From Toxoplasma gondii ME49 (Eukaryota; Apicomplexa; Conoidasida; Eucoccidiorida; Sarcocystidae): DNA of 64,000 nucleotides. Below the pieces are notes generated by a model. It was not told where the DNA came from. It did not search any database and saw only the letters and a program-made list of their open reading frames with translations. This document shows positions 23,054 through 35,394 of the stretch, piece by piece. Position 1 is the first letter of the stretch. Each line of letters starts with the position of its first letter. A program made the position numbers and the translations under genes. The DNA is taken from the NCBI RefSeq assembly GCF_000006565.2, contig NC_031477.1, positions 2,202,043-2,266,042 of the forward strand, given 5' to 3'.

Positions 23054-26000
23054 GTATGTATCTGTACATGTGAAGGTGTAAACGTGTACGTGAGTCTGTC
23101 TGAGAAATGTGGTTTCCTCGCTGGTTGAATCTGTGTGTTTCTTTTGTTTCCTCTCTTCATGGCGTCTGTGTTTCATGGCCTTCCTTTTTCACTTCAGCTG
23201 GATACATCCATCCGCGTAGGAGAGCAAGAGCTTTTTCTTGAGTGGGAGCGAGGCCAGGTGTTTGACTCGGTGACTGCCCACACGTACAAAGATATCGTAA
23301 GTGTCTCGCGTCCGAAGCCGTTTGTAGAACGCGAGACAGAATCCGTCACGGTGTTGGACGGAAGACGCGTCGGCAGTTCGGATGATCACGTTTTCCATGG
23401 CAAGACAAGATGTCGACTGTATGGCGCGTCTTGTCTGTGGACTTTTTTGTGCTGTCTGGAATTGCGACTCGTCGAGCTTCAAGGTAACAGCTCGACCTCA
23501 AGTGTTTCGTCTGTCCTCTTTGCACTCGTATTCCAGCAGATGCCTTTTAATTCACACGGGGAGTCAGTCATGCTCCGCTTCGCTTCGATCGCTCCCATGC
23601 CCCCTCACAATCTCCCGGACAAGTCTCTCCTCGAACAGACGTATTTTCACTAGCCACACAAGCTGGCCAGAAGAGTACACCTTCTGGATGTCTGTTTCCT
23701 CGTTTTGTCCTCTGCCGTTTGCGTTTTCTTCTGGAGTTCGTTTAGCTGTTTTTCACTCTCCTTGTCTCCACCTTTTTCTTTCCGGGCTTGACTCTGTCCT
23801 TCCAGGTGTCTGCGCGAGGCGCCGTTGCTGTCGTCGTGGACGTGACTGAGAAGGAAGAGAAGATGCCGAGGCCTCAGGCTCTGAATACAGTGAACATGCT
23901 GAAGCTCGCCTCTCAGCGCCTCGGCATGGGTCCTCAGCAAGCCATGCAGGTGAGTGGAGAAACTCGAGAAACCGATTTACAAGAGGGGGATGGGGGTATC
24001 GAAGTCTTGTGACCCTGTCGACGATTCTCTGTTTCCTCGTTTCCTATTTTCTCCTTCCTCTCTGCCTCCTTCTCTTCCTCACTGTTACCGCTTCGCTCTG
24101 TTTCTTCTTTTCTCTCCTTCCCTTTCCTTCTTCTGTTGCCTCTGTCTCTCGCCCCCTCCGTCTTCTCCTGGTTCTTCCCCTCTCTTTGCATCCCTGGGTA
24201 TCTCGGATCGCCTCGACAACAGAGGCGAAGACGCGTGAAACAGAAACCGAGTGGGAGGCGAGGAGAGGGAGAGAAAACAAAATACACCGAGGTCGACAGG
24301 AACAGAGAAGAAAGAGGTATACGAAGAGGGTGAACGAGAGAAAAAGAGAGGTCACACGGCTAGGAAGAGAGAGGCCGTTTAAGGAAAGGATAGACAGAGA
24401 ACGAGAAGCTAGAGGGAGATAGCGAGGCTTATTGAGAGGAAGGACGAGTTCGACGATTCTACACGTAGTTGCACTGCCTCCACAAGGGAAATCCTCAATC
24501 TTCAGAGGTTTGAGATATTACGACATTTCAGTTAAACCTGCAGTCACAAGAGAATACAGGGGAGTTGAGGGTCCGCGACAAACAACACAGCGACGGACAA
24601 GAGAACGAGTGTTTGAGTTTCGCTGTTTTGTTCGCGTAAAAGTGACTTCTCTTTCTTTCATTCTCTGACGTGCGAGTCCCCAGTCGGTTGGCAGCTTCTC
24701 TGTTCCTTGTCTTCCACTCTTCGGCTTCTGGGGTGTCGTTTTTGCTTTCTCTCTGCCTTCGCGGTCACGTTGCTGCCTTCCTCTGTGTCTCCAATGACTG
24801 CGCTTCTCTCTTCCCGCGTCAGGCTAAATTGCATCCCATTTGCGTTTAAACATTGTTGAAGCCCTGAGGGAAAACATGGTTGTCAAATCTGAAATGTTCG
24901 TGTGTAAAGAAACGGCATTTCGCTGAGGTCCACGTTCTGTGTCTACCCCACCATGCGCATGCAGACGGCAGAGCGATTGTATCTGTCGGGAAAGGTGACG
25001 TACCCTAGAACGGAGACTTGCAAATATCCAGAAAGCTTCGACCTTCGAGGCACCGCCGCGGCTCAGGCCTCAAATCCCTACTGGGGTGGCTACGTCAAAG
25101 AACTTCTCTCGGTAAAATACAGAGTCCTTTCTCTCTTTTCTTCTTCCATGTGTGGCGTCTCTCTCTCTCCTGTTCTGTCTGTCCTTCCATTTCTGTTTTC
25201 TTCTTTTCTATCACGTCTTCTTTCTCTTTGTCCTTGTGTGGTCCCCTCTCTTTCGCCTTCCGTTTCGCGTTCTCTTTCTCTTCTTCCATTCGTTTTGTCT
25301 TCGTGATTTTTTGTTCGTCTCCAGTGTGTCTTTCCTCCTCTTCGCGTCGTGCTTCTACACTTCCTCTTCTGGTCGTGGTTCGCTGCCTCTCCTTTTGCAT
25401 GAGTGCCATCGTGTCCACCTTCCGTCTGTTTTCTTCTTCTTTTCAGTTCTCTCTTGATCCTTCGGCTCTCTGAGCCCTTTGTCATTCTACTGGCGCCTGT
25501 CGTTTCGTCTTCTCTTTTCTTTCCTTGTTTCTGCGTCTTCTTGTTCTTTTTCCTGCTTTGCTTCTTCTCCCTTGCCTTCTGTTTCTTCTGCATTGTCGCT
25601 TGCTCAAGGATGTCCGCGATACATTAATAAACTACTTCATAGTTCCTTCGCGCTTACCGCTGCGTCTTTAGGTTCTTCGTTTCTCGTTATTTTCAGCCTC
25701 GCGTCGTTGCTCTTCCTCACAGTTGCTCGCTGGTCGCTGTCTTGTGCTCTGTCAAGACATCGCCGTTTTCCTCTCTGATTTTGCTGGCATGCGCTTCAGT
25801 GTCGACTCCAGCGTTTTAGACGTTCTCCTTTCTGTAGCAACACACGCCATGCGGTTGCCTTCTTCATTTCCTGTGGGAACGCTCTCGTCTATCAGAGTTC
25901 GCTCCTTTGGCTGCGCTCATCTTGTCTTTCGTGCGTTAGTGGTTGTGTCTGTATTCTTTCAGTCTGTGTTGCACTTCTGTTAGTTTGGTCTTTGTCTTGT

Positions 26001-29000
26001 GCTTCTCTGTTTTAAGGCAACCTCTGGCTGTCGCTTCCTTCATGTTTTAGATGTCGCTTCTTCTTTCTTTCATTCATGTCTTCTTGCGTTCCGTATGGGT
26101 CTGCCTCTTTCACCCTTATCTTTTCTTTCTAGGTTCACGCTTTGTTTCTCCCAAGTCCTTCGTCCGTTGCCGGGTGTCTTTGCCTTTTTATCTGTCTCTC
26201 CCGTGTTCCTGTTCGCCTGTCTCACTTGATTTCCACTCTCATTGTTTCCTTTCTTCTATTCCTTCTTTCGACGCGCAGTCAGGTCTCGCGCGCCCTCGAG
26301 ACGGCGTGGACGCCGGCGACCATCCCCCCATCACTCCCGTGTGCTCCGCGACGGAGGCCGACGTCGGTGGCGGAGACGCGTGGGCTCTGTACGAGTTGAT
26401 TACGCGTCACTTCCTCGCTTCGATCAGTCCGGACTGTCGCTTCCTCAAACGCAAAGTCACCTTCTGCGTGAACGAGGAGATCTTCAGCCTCTCGGGGCGG
26501 CATATGCTTGACGGGGGCTTTACGCGCATCATGCGGGGCGACGGGATGAAGGATGTTTCGATTCCGGACTTCCGCAAGGCGGACCAAGTTCCTCTGCACA
26601 AAATCTCGGTTGGGGTACGACGACGGACGCAGAAAAAGAAACGGTGGACCAGGAAGGAAAACGCTGGGGGGAAAGAAGAGGCACCAGAGAAATAACAAAC
26701 AAAGAAAGGCTCAAAGGAGGAATCTGAAGGACGGGGGGACAGGCGCAGAATCCTAGGTGAACCGAAGCGGAGAGAAGTGAAGCGAAAGACAGGAGGCCTG
26801 AAGAGGAGGAAATGCAAACAAGATGGCCGGTTGGTCTGGTGAATCTCGAGGTCTGTTATTGTTGACAGGAAAAAAACGTTTCGTTTTTTGTTTCTCTCGA
26901 ACCTCTTCCTGTTTGCTGTCCCCCCTTTCAGTCTGACGTCACACCGCTGCTTGCGGATCTCTCCTAGAAAAACGCCCTCCTTTATTTCTCGCTGCCGGGG
27001 GACTTTCTGCTCCACTTCCGCGTTCGCGCGTCACCGCTTCACGTTGCATTCGTTTGCTTGTTTCTGCCTTCTTTCTGTGCAGTCCGGCCAGACACATCCC
27101 CCCCCGTTTCTCTCGGAGTCAGATCTTCTCGGACTGATGGAAAAGCATGGCATTGGTACAGATGCCTCAATGGCGACGCACATCAACAACATTTGCGAGC
27201 GCAACTACGTTTCCTTGGTGAGCACGCTTCCGAACGCACAGAAATCGTGAGCTGAGAGTCGCGTGCAGTTCGTGACCTCCAGAGTTCTTTGTTACTTCTT
27301 TCTCGCTGTTTTTCGCGTCTCACAGGTCTCCAACAGACGCCTCGAACCCACTAAACTGGGAGTCTGTTTGGTTCACGGCTACATGCAAATCGACCCCGAC
27401 CTGGTTCTGCCTTCTGTGCGCGCCAGCATCGAGGCCCTCGTGGATGTCATCGCTCAAGGTGAGAAAAAAAACCCGGAAAACGGCAAAAACAGCAGCTTCT
27501 GAAAAGCCACAAAAGCTGCAGGTGGGAGACCAAGGACATCAACGCAGGCGTAAACTGTACAAATGTGAGAGGCTCCTTTCCCCATACTCTCGTTCTACAG
27601 AGTGCCTATCGTTGTGTTGGCATGACTCCCTCCTCACCTAATCATGGACACGCAGGCAGATACATAGATAAACATACAAGTACGTGGTAGGTGAGTGTGC
27701 AGATATACAAACAAACATATATATATATATATATATATATTCGCATATTTGAAGGTAAATACATTGACATAAGCAGATAAACAGAATGATCGAGAGATAG
27801 ATGCAAACTGATTGATCGGTAGACAAGAAGAAAGATACGTGCATCTCTCTATGCATATATATATATATATATATGCATAAATATGACGCGACGATGATCT
27901 ACTGTATAGAGGCACCTGTCTTTTGCGTCGACATTATCGTTAGTCGTCTAAGCTTTTGTTTCAGGACCTTCTGCGTGGTGGGCGGGTCCGCCTCCCCTGC
28001 TTGCGGATGTTTTGTTGACTGGGGGTCTCCTGCACATCAACCTGACGGGCAACTAGGGAAGAATCGAAACTTTGATGTTCGGTGCGTTCGTGTTTGTGAA
28101 CGCCCCAGCGAATCTTTTAGTTTTACGACATTTTCGCTTTTCTGGAGATCGTTCATGTTTGGTTTCCTCATTCGCACAGGCAAGGCAGACATCACGGCCG
28201 TCGTCACCCACTCACTGTACATGTTTAAACTTAAGTTCGCGTACTTCCTAAAGCAAGTGAGTCTCTCGAAGCAGAGAGAAGTCGAAGCGATTCTTCCGCG
28301 TTTTCTGCTTTGTCTTGCGCGTCTCGCACGCATGTGTTCCTGCGTCGTCGTCTCTCCCTCGTGAAGAGCGAAATCAAAACCTGATAGTGCACCCGCATCT
28401 CGAGCAAAAGGGAGACTGTCTGGTCGCTGGACTGTTCCCTTCGTTTCCTTCAGATTGAAAGGATGGACATGCTTTTCGAGGCGAGCTTCACGATGCTTGC
28501 GCAAACTGGTGAGTGAGAAAACGGACCCATCTGCTGGTTTTTATCTCTCCTCAGGCCGATAGACCGACAAGAGAGAGCACGTTTGAAAAAGCTGAGTTGC
28601 AGCGCGTAGTTTTGTCGCTGCGCTCAAACATGTACAGAGCTGAAAGGCATCGTTCTACCCTTGCGCTCAGGTTCCATCTCACACCACTGCGATTACGAAG
28701 TAACTCTGCTGGGCTCGTGTGGTGGCGTACAGCAATCGTAAACAACTTGGTTGTGCCGATCTCAAAACGGGAGCCATATTCAGTGTCCAACGTATATATA
28801 ATGATACATATATATATATAATAATAATGATATATATGTATATGTATGTGTGGCGGATCTACTCCTTTGTCAGGTGAGAGACACTTCAGTGTATGAGGCA
28901 CATGCACAAGTTTGTCGCGAGAAGCGTTCCATTCTTCGAAGACAACGCGAGAGCTGATGGAGCGATCATGCCTGCGAGAGAGGCGAAGAGAGGGGCGGAT

Positions 29001-30253
29001 GCCAGGAGGTTGGGGAGGGACGTTGCATGCACAAAAGGTTTGTGGTTTCCTTCCGCACCCAGAATCTCGATTCGTACCAAGCCGCCACGAAGAACATGAA
29101 GAGTGATGAGGGTCGTTTTTCTCTGTGTTCCCGTCTCGTCCGTAGAGACGCGCAGAGGGGGAGTTTCCACGTAGACAGGATCTGGCGTCCACGTTTGACG
29201 AGTGCGATTTCGCTTTTCCCCTCACAGTCTGTCTGCGGAAAAGAAGAAGACAAGTTGATGAGTCCGCGGGCAGTGCACATTTGGAGCGGTCGCGAGCAGA
29301 GTCGTGCACCTGCGCCGAGTCACGTTGGTGTTCATTGCGGTGTCGCCGATGTCGAGGGGGAATCGTTCGAGACGTCAACACGGGTATCGTCATCGTTCGG
29401 GAGCTTGTCGGACTTTTGATTCTTGCAGGCAACGCTCTCTCCCGCTGTGGCCGGTGTAATCGGTACATGAATCTCATCACGAAACGCCCAACTCGACTCC
29501 ACTGTCGCACTTGTAACGAAACCTACAACATGCCTCAGAACGGAGCGATCAAGGTGAGGAGCCTAACAGTTGCTACTGCCCCCTCGGGGTGTTTGTGATG
29601 CGTATGTCGTCTACTGCTTGTCGTCTTTGTCTAGGTTCAGTTTCTTTTTCTCCTTTTCCACCCGTGCAAACAGTCTGACGTCTCGCGTCTGTATTCGTTC
29701 GTGTGCATGCTCGTGCATGTTTCTGATCCACCTGTGTCGTACCCTTTACTCTGTCTTCTTCTACATGTTTCGGACGCTTCGCAACCGTCGTTTTATGCCC
29801 TGTTTCCAATAAACTACGAATAAGACTTCAGCTGTGAGACACAAACTACCAAGACATTATGACTGCACTACACTGCCTCCCCATTGGACTGCTTAAGAGA
29901 GCGAGAAGTTTTTGTCTTCCTGTCGTCGTCGTCGGTTTTGTCGAAGATGTTTTTCGCGACTCACACATATCTGACATCGTTCGTAGAAGACGTTTCGGTG
30001 AACCGTTGTCATCCCGAGTCCTCCTTTTGCCTCTCTTGCCGAGTCTCTCTCCTGTTTCTATCGCATCTGCATTTCGAGCTGTATGTGAAGAGCAAAACGT
30101 TCTTCTATAGCAAAGAGCCTTCCGTTTTCTAAACCGTGCGTACGGACTCCTTTTGCTTCTTTCCTCTTCATTCGTGTGCATCTTTCCTCTGTCGACTCGA
30201 GATCTCGCGCCTGGGCAGACGAACGGCGTCGCTGCCTTCCCCGCGTCTCTGCC

Positions 30254-30285
<32 letters not shown>

Positions 30286-31438
30286 CTTTACAAGGAGTTG
30301 CGTTGTCCTCTCGACAACTTCGAACTTGTTCTGTTCACCCAGAAAGGCGGAAAATCCTTTCCTCTCTGCCCGCTGTGCTACAACGACCCGCCTCTGGAAG
30401 GCTCTGTGACCAGTAGGCAGGACAAATAGAGGCCAACACAAGGATGCATTAGAAAGAAAAGAAACATGGCGACTACACTAGAAAGAGACGAAGCGCCGAA
30501 CCTAGCATGCGCGTAAAGACAGCTACCATACGCAGAAAGGGAATAAGCATGGATGCCATAACATAATATCGATTTTTTGTCATCGGCGCATTTGCGTGGA
30601 AGGTAGCAACGCGTCCGTGAATCCGAGAAGTCGAGACGCGAGAGGAGACAAGCTCGGAAAGGATCGCAAGAAGAGCCTCGACGAGACATTCGAGCAGCTG
30701 ATGCCTGGGTCGCGATGCCACACGCCTCTTTTTATCGAGGAAGCAGAAGAAAAGAGTCTCCGAGACCGAGAGGAAAACGGTTGCCTTCTTCTGCAGAAGC
30801 GGACGCGGAGGGTGCTTCTGCGTTCCTTCCCCTTTCTTCGACTGCCAAGCCGCATGGGCGCCTCCTGACTGTGAATCTCTTGCACACAGATTTCGTTTTC
30901 CTCGCTTTCTCAAACGTTTCGGAATTGGGCGGCTTGCCGAGGCACATCCCGTGAGGAGACCCCACCTCTCACTTGTCTTCAGAGAGGTCCACGCGCCCCT
31001 GTCTGCATGCGTGTGTGCCTGCGGACTAGAGGCACCCGAAGGAAAGATGGTTTAAAAAGTCGGATCTCAAACAAGAGTTGCATCCAATGAGTGAACAGTC
31101 TCCTTCTGGTCTGCTTTCAGAAATGTCATGCGTCGAGTGCACACACCCAACCTGCAAGCACGGGATCGAAGCCGTTGGCGTCCTCCAGTGTCCCCAGCCG
31201 GACTGTACGTCTCTTTGCCGGTCTCGAATGGACTGGGCGTCGGTCGACGTCCACATGAAATGAAAAACCGCTGTCGAAAGCCGCCTCACCACCCGTCGAC
31301 CCCCGCGTCTAACGAAGGATGTCTCCGTCGTCTTCTTGAACCCAGAAACGGACGTAGAGAACCATGTGCCGATCTTGATCGGAAGAGACATGTTTCTAGA
31401 CATGTCTTCTGATTGTTGCCTCACGTATAAAACAGTCG

Positions 31439-31470
<32 letters not shown>

Positions 31471-34400
31471 TACTTAATGTATATATACATATATATATAT
31501 ATGATATACATAAATGATATATCATGGGCTTGTCGGGATCGTTGCCTTTGATATGTGTGGCGTCTTGCGGAAGCATCCTTCTCGTTTTTTTTCGTGTGTC
31601 TGTGACTCACTGTCTCTCGCTGTCAATGGGTGACTTTCTGTTTAATGTTTGTATCGCGTCCTTCAGTTTCTTCGCTTCTTCAGGCTGTGTTTGTCTGCTC
31701 CCGGCATACCGTTTCCTCTCCCTCTCTGTGTCTTTTCTTTATGTGAGCGCCTTCGTCTTCTGCCCTCCATGTGCTTCGTCGTCACTCGACTGTTCGCATG
31801 TCTACAGGCAAAGGCATCTTGTACCTTGACGTCGTGTCGGGAGTACGAAGGCGCATGGAAAAGAGCTCCAAAAGAGAAAAGAAAGAGAAGCAGAGAACAT
31901 ACGAACAGCGAGCACGTTCAACCTCGGCAGCAAAGGGCGGGGATAGGGGGACGCCGGAAACAGGGACAAACCTGCATGTGACTGAGAGCAGAAGAATCAT
32001 CTCGTCGGTTTGATTTGTTGACCTCGTAGCGACATCCGTGCTGGCCAACGCAGATCCCAAGCTGAGTGCCTGTTTTTCACCCTGCAAGCTCTTTTTCCGC
32101 GTAGCCGTCCTCCCAGTTCGGTGGCAATTAAAAGACTCCAAACTCGGTAGTCAGGAACTCTTCATCCTATGATAGGATCCGAAATGCATAAAGCCGGTTC
32201 GTTTTCATGACTGTTGAGACTGCGAATCGTGTTTCTGAGCACCTTTATCTGCGTCTGTTGAACTTTATTCTCTCATTCCGTTGTGGTCGCCTTTTCGAAT
32301 ATCTCCGGTTGTTTCGATGCCTTTTTCTATGGGACTGCGATGGGGAATGCCTTTGCATGCAGCCCAAGTGGAAACTCGACTGCAACGCCTGTCAATATCA
32401 AGTCAAGCTGATGGAGGGAGCACACAGTAAGTCGATGTTTCGTTTTCTTGTTTTCCCTGATTCAGTCGTTGCTGCGCTTCTCTTTCGCTCCGTCGGGCGT
32501 TCTCCTTTCGCCTTCAGATTCTGCCCCGTCGTGACCCTCTTGGTCGTGGTTCCTCGATTATTGAGTATCTATCCAACATGTCTTCTGGTTCTTCCTTCCT
32601 CTCCTTTGGTTCTTCTTTTCTACTCTTGTTTTTTTTTCTCTTCTTGTCCTTCTTCTCTTGTAGTTCTTCGTCTCTGCTCTGGTCCTTCTTCCCTCCTGTT
32701 TGCATCTCTTGTGTTTTCCTTTCTCTCCTGTCTCCACTCTTCCGAGTAGATATCCCGTTGCCGTTTCACCTTCTTTCTCTGCTTGTTTCTTGCCACCGCG
32801 TCTTCTGCGCCCTTCTTGCTATGTCCGTTCGTTATCGCGTCCCCACTATTTTCCACTGGTTTCTCCCTTTCGCTTCTCAGAAATATCCGTGACCCCCGAC
32901 GAGTGCGACACCTGTGGGTCGGCGCTTCTCAACGTCGTGATGAATAAAGTCAAGCCTTTCAAGGTAGCGTTTCCTTAACTGCGGTTTTTCTTCGACGACG
33001 GAACGCGAGAAAGTGTAAACTGTGCAGGGTGCTTTGGCTACGTAACGTCGAGTCTTTCTTCTCGACACGGCCTGGAAGACAGGGCGAGGGAGAGAGAGGA
33101 AATCAAGCAAAAGGAAGGACGGTCAGGTTCCCAAGAGGGTGCTCTCATGGTGCGAAGGCGGGGGCGACTCCTTCCAGGATCGCTCGACGCGTGCCACAGG
33201 GAAAGGCCGATGATGGCGACAGAACACGGGACCTCTTTCTGGAGAGCATGCGAAGAGTGAAGTAGAGACCGTTCCCCTCCGAGCTGGCGAAATCGCAGGC
33301 GGGTGATGCACTTCCAGGAAGAAGAGAGATGAACCGCGTCGACAACTATAATGCTTTCAATTTTAAAATCCTGGAAAACTTCCCGTTCGAACGAACTGTT
33401 GTGAAGGGTGCTCTGTGAACAACGGGGAAGAACAAGACCACAGGAAAGTTGCGAAGGATCGGCAGGGGCAGACCAAGTGAAAGAAAGACTCAACGTGGAG
33501 GCGCCAAAATCGTGGAGACGAACGGATTATGTCGATGGGGTAGTTTTGATTCATGTCTGCAGACGTTCTGAGGCAGACACACTACGGATGGAGACCTTCG
33601 ATGAATATGCGTTTTTTCAGGATGGAGAAGTCGAAAAAACGGGCTGCTTTGTCTGCGACGCCGAGTTGAATGATATGGTGGAAAGCACGTAAGTCGTCGC
33701 TGTCTGCCATCGGACAGCAAGCACAACTCGGCTTGTTCCGTGTAAACGAATTTTTGTACTCTGAGGTTGTTCTTGTGATGTTCACTCGTGGTGCGTTATG
33801 TCCACGCCTGAACATGTGCATCTCCATCTTTGAAGAACGTAATAGAACAAGATCAGGGGAACGATCGCCTCTACCGCGCTGATGACCCCCTTTATTGCAG
33901 CGTTCTGCCTTTCTCTTTCTGTCCTCCTCTGTGTTCCTGGGTCTCTTTTCTGTCCCTCCACTTCCTCTTCTTGAAACAATTGACACACGCTTTCTCTGTG
34001 GATCGATTTCCGTCCTCTGCTCCTCTATATTGCCTTCTTCGGTGCCTCTCGTTTTCCGTTTTGCGTTCGTGTGGTGCCCTTTTCTTGCTCTGCTGTGAAA
34101 GCAGCAAAAGCCACGAGAAAAGAGAATATAGCATTCACAGTATACACATAAATCAATGTCCGTCGACATGTTTATATATGTACGTATATATATATATATA
34201 TATATATTGATGTGCATCTGAGAATTCATGTGGCGACAGAGAGCCTTATATGCATATCGCTCTCCCTGTATGTACCTACGTATGTATATATAGACAAGCG
34301 TATATCCTGAGGTGCATCTCTTTTTGCACGTATTTTCTACAACTGCATGCGCGAATGTCTCTTCAGATTCGCCAAAACCTTCCGAGCGCGACGCTCTGGC

Positions 34401-34490
34401 CGCGGCCGAGGGCGTGGGAGAGGCCGAGGCCGAGGCAGAGGGCGAGGTCGGAAGATCGAAGATCCGCGGATGACATTCGATGGATTTTAA
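16941..34490 (+). CDS. TOP3B: DNA topoisomerase III beta (type IA)
   Basis: Twenty-four exons: 16941-17036, 17442-17493, 18503-18531, 18995-19039, 20096-20308, 20676-20722, 21255-21372, 22612-22785, 23198-23296, 23806-23949, 24965-25111, 26279-26614, 27083-27217, 27326-27458, 28180-28256, 28454-28508, 29429-29553, 30286-30412, 31121-31204, 31808-31842, 32363-32426, 32881-32963, 33621-33688, 34367-34490. The product is 869 aa (human TOP3B 862); every junction is in phase. TOPRIM: VAEKPS (8-13) and [10 protein letters not shown] (115-124) with the metal-binding Asp117/Asp119/Glu121. [10 protein letters not shown] and GPCQTPTL follow. The catalytic Tyr is Y352 in TYPRTET. Residues 620-830 carry CxxC-type zinc pairs (CGRC, CRTC, CPLC, CVEC, CNAC, CDTC, CFVC). 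The tail is (RG)n, then MTFDGF. The enzyme relaxes and decatenates DNA by single-strand passage, and TOP3B orthologues also act on RNA. Exon 2 has a weak GTCCGC donor and exon 5 a GC donor. Confidence 0.97.
17640..18010. repeat. (ATCT)n tetranucleotide-rich tract in TOP3B intron 2
   Basis: About 370 bp dominated by ATCTATCT and its one-base variants. ORFs reading SIYLYLSIY here are products of the repeat and not genes. Confidence 0.9.
19951..19992. repeat. (CT)n-(TA)n microsatellite in TOP3B intron 4
   Basis: CTCTCTCTCT followed directly by TATATATATA. Confidence 0.85.
22924..23060. repeat. Two (TA)n tracts in TOP3B intron 8
   Basis: Runs at about 22928-22946 and 23012-23051, the second nearly 40 bp of pure TA. 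Confidence 0.88.
27712..27885. repeat. Two (TA)n tracts in TOP3B intron 14
   Basis: Runs at about 27717-27741 and 27857-27875. Confidence 0.85.
28795..28850. repeat. (TA)n/(TAA)n tract in TOP3B intron 16
   Basis: TATATATAATGATACATATATATATATAATAATAATG-type sequence. Confidence 0.85.
30255..30282 (+). repeat. (TG)14 dinucleotide run at the TOP3B exon 18 acceptor
   Basis: Fourteen TG units are followed immediately by CAG and exon 18. The repeat replaces the usual pyrimidine tract of this splice site. Confidence 0.95.
31436..31530. repeat. (TA)n tract in TOP3B intron 19
   Basis: Repeated TATATA runs with interruptions, 31438-31502. Confidence 0.88.
34165..34210. repeat. (TA)n tract in TOP3B intron 23
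   Basis: TA run at about 34184-34208, about 160 bp upstream of the last TOP3B exon. Confidence 0.85.
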
Positions 34491-35353
34491 ATAGCTTAAC
34501 GACGTGACTGTTATAAGAGCGAGATGCAGGCAGTTGCATGCAGAGTTCTACAGAGATGATTCTCATTCACCCTGAGCCGCCTTGTCCAGGATTTGTCAGC
34601 GTCACGGAAGGCAGGCTGCGTGTGCCCATTCTTCAGTCTCTCTGTGTCCTCCGTGTCTTTCCAGCCTTGTTCGTTGTCGAGATATGCTCTACGAGGGCCT
34701 CGCCTTCTTCTCTTCACTTGCGATGTGTCTTCTTTGTTTCTGTCGCTTCACGGCAGTTAAGGTTCTGTCGCGTTCTTGCTCGTAATCCTCCTCTTCGTCT
34801 CGAGAAGGCCTGTCTTGTTCTTCTGTTTCGCCCCGCTGGTTACCTCTCTTGTAACTTACCAGCGTTGTGGAGACTCCCAGCGGGGCTGGGATTTAGGTCT
34901 TGTCTTTCCGATCCAACAGCTCTATCCACACGAGACACAGCCCAATTTGTTCGGTGTTCCGGCGTCAACATTTGGATATACAGATATATCCATGTGCAGT
35001 TGCGGAAGTGTACACAGGTATGCAGACATATACATATATATGTATATATATATATAGATATATCGGCGAGATTCTGCTGATTTGCATGTATACACTGGTG
35101 TGTATATGCGTAGCGTCGTTTATAGTGTTTGGCATCGCGGACCAAGTGTCTTCCCTTGGTAAAAATTTGGCTTTCTTCTTCCACCTGGTCGTTCTTCTTG
35201 AGCCATACAACGGCCTATTGGTTTCCAAAAAGTTGAGGGGTTTCGACCTCGAGCAATGACAACGCAGTGAAGCGAAACTCGCCGCCGGGAAATGATATCT
35301 GTCAGTCCAGAGACGGCCAACTCTCGTCTGGCCAACCGCCAGAACAGATTCAC

Positions 35354-35394
<41 letters not shown>

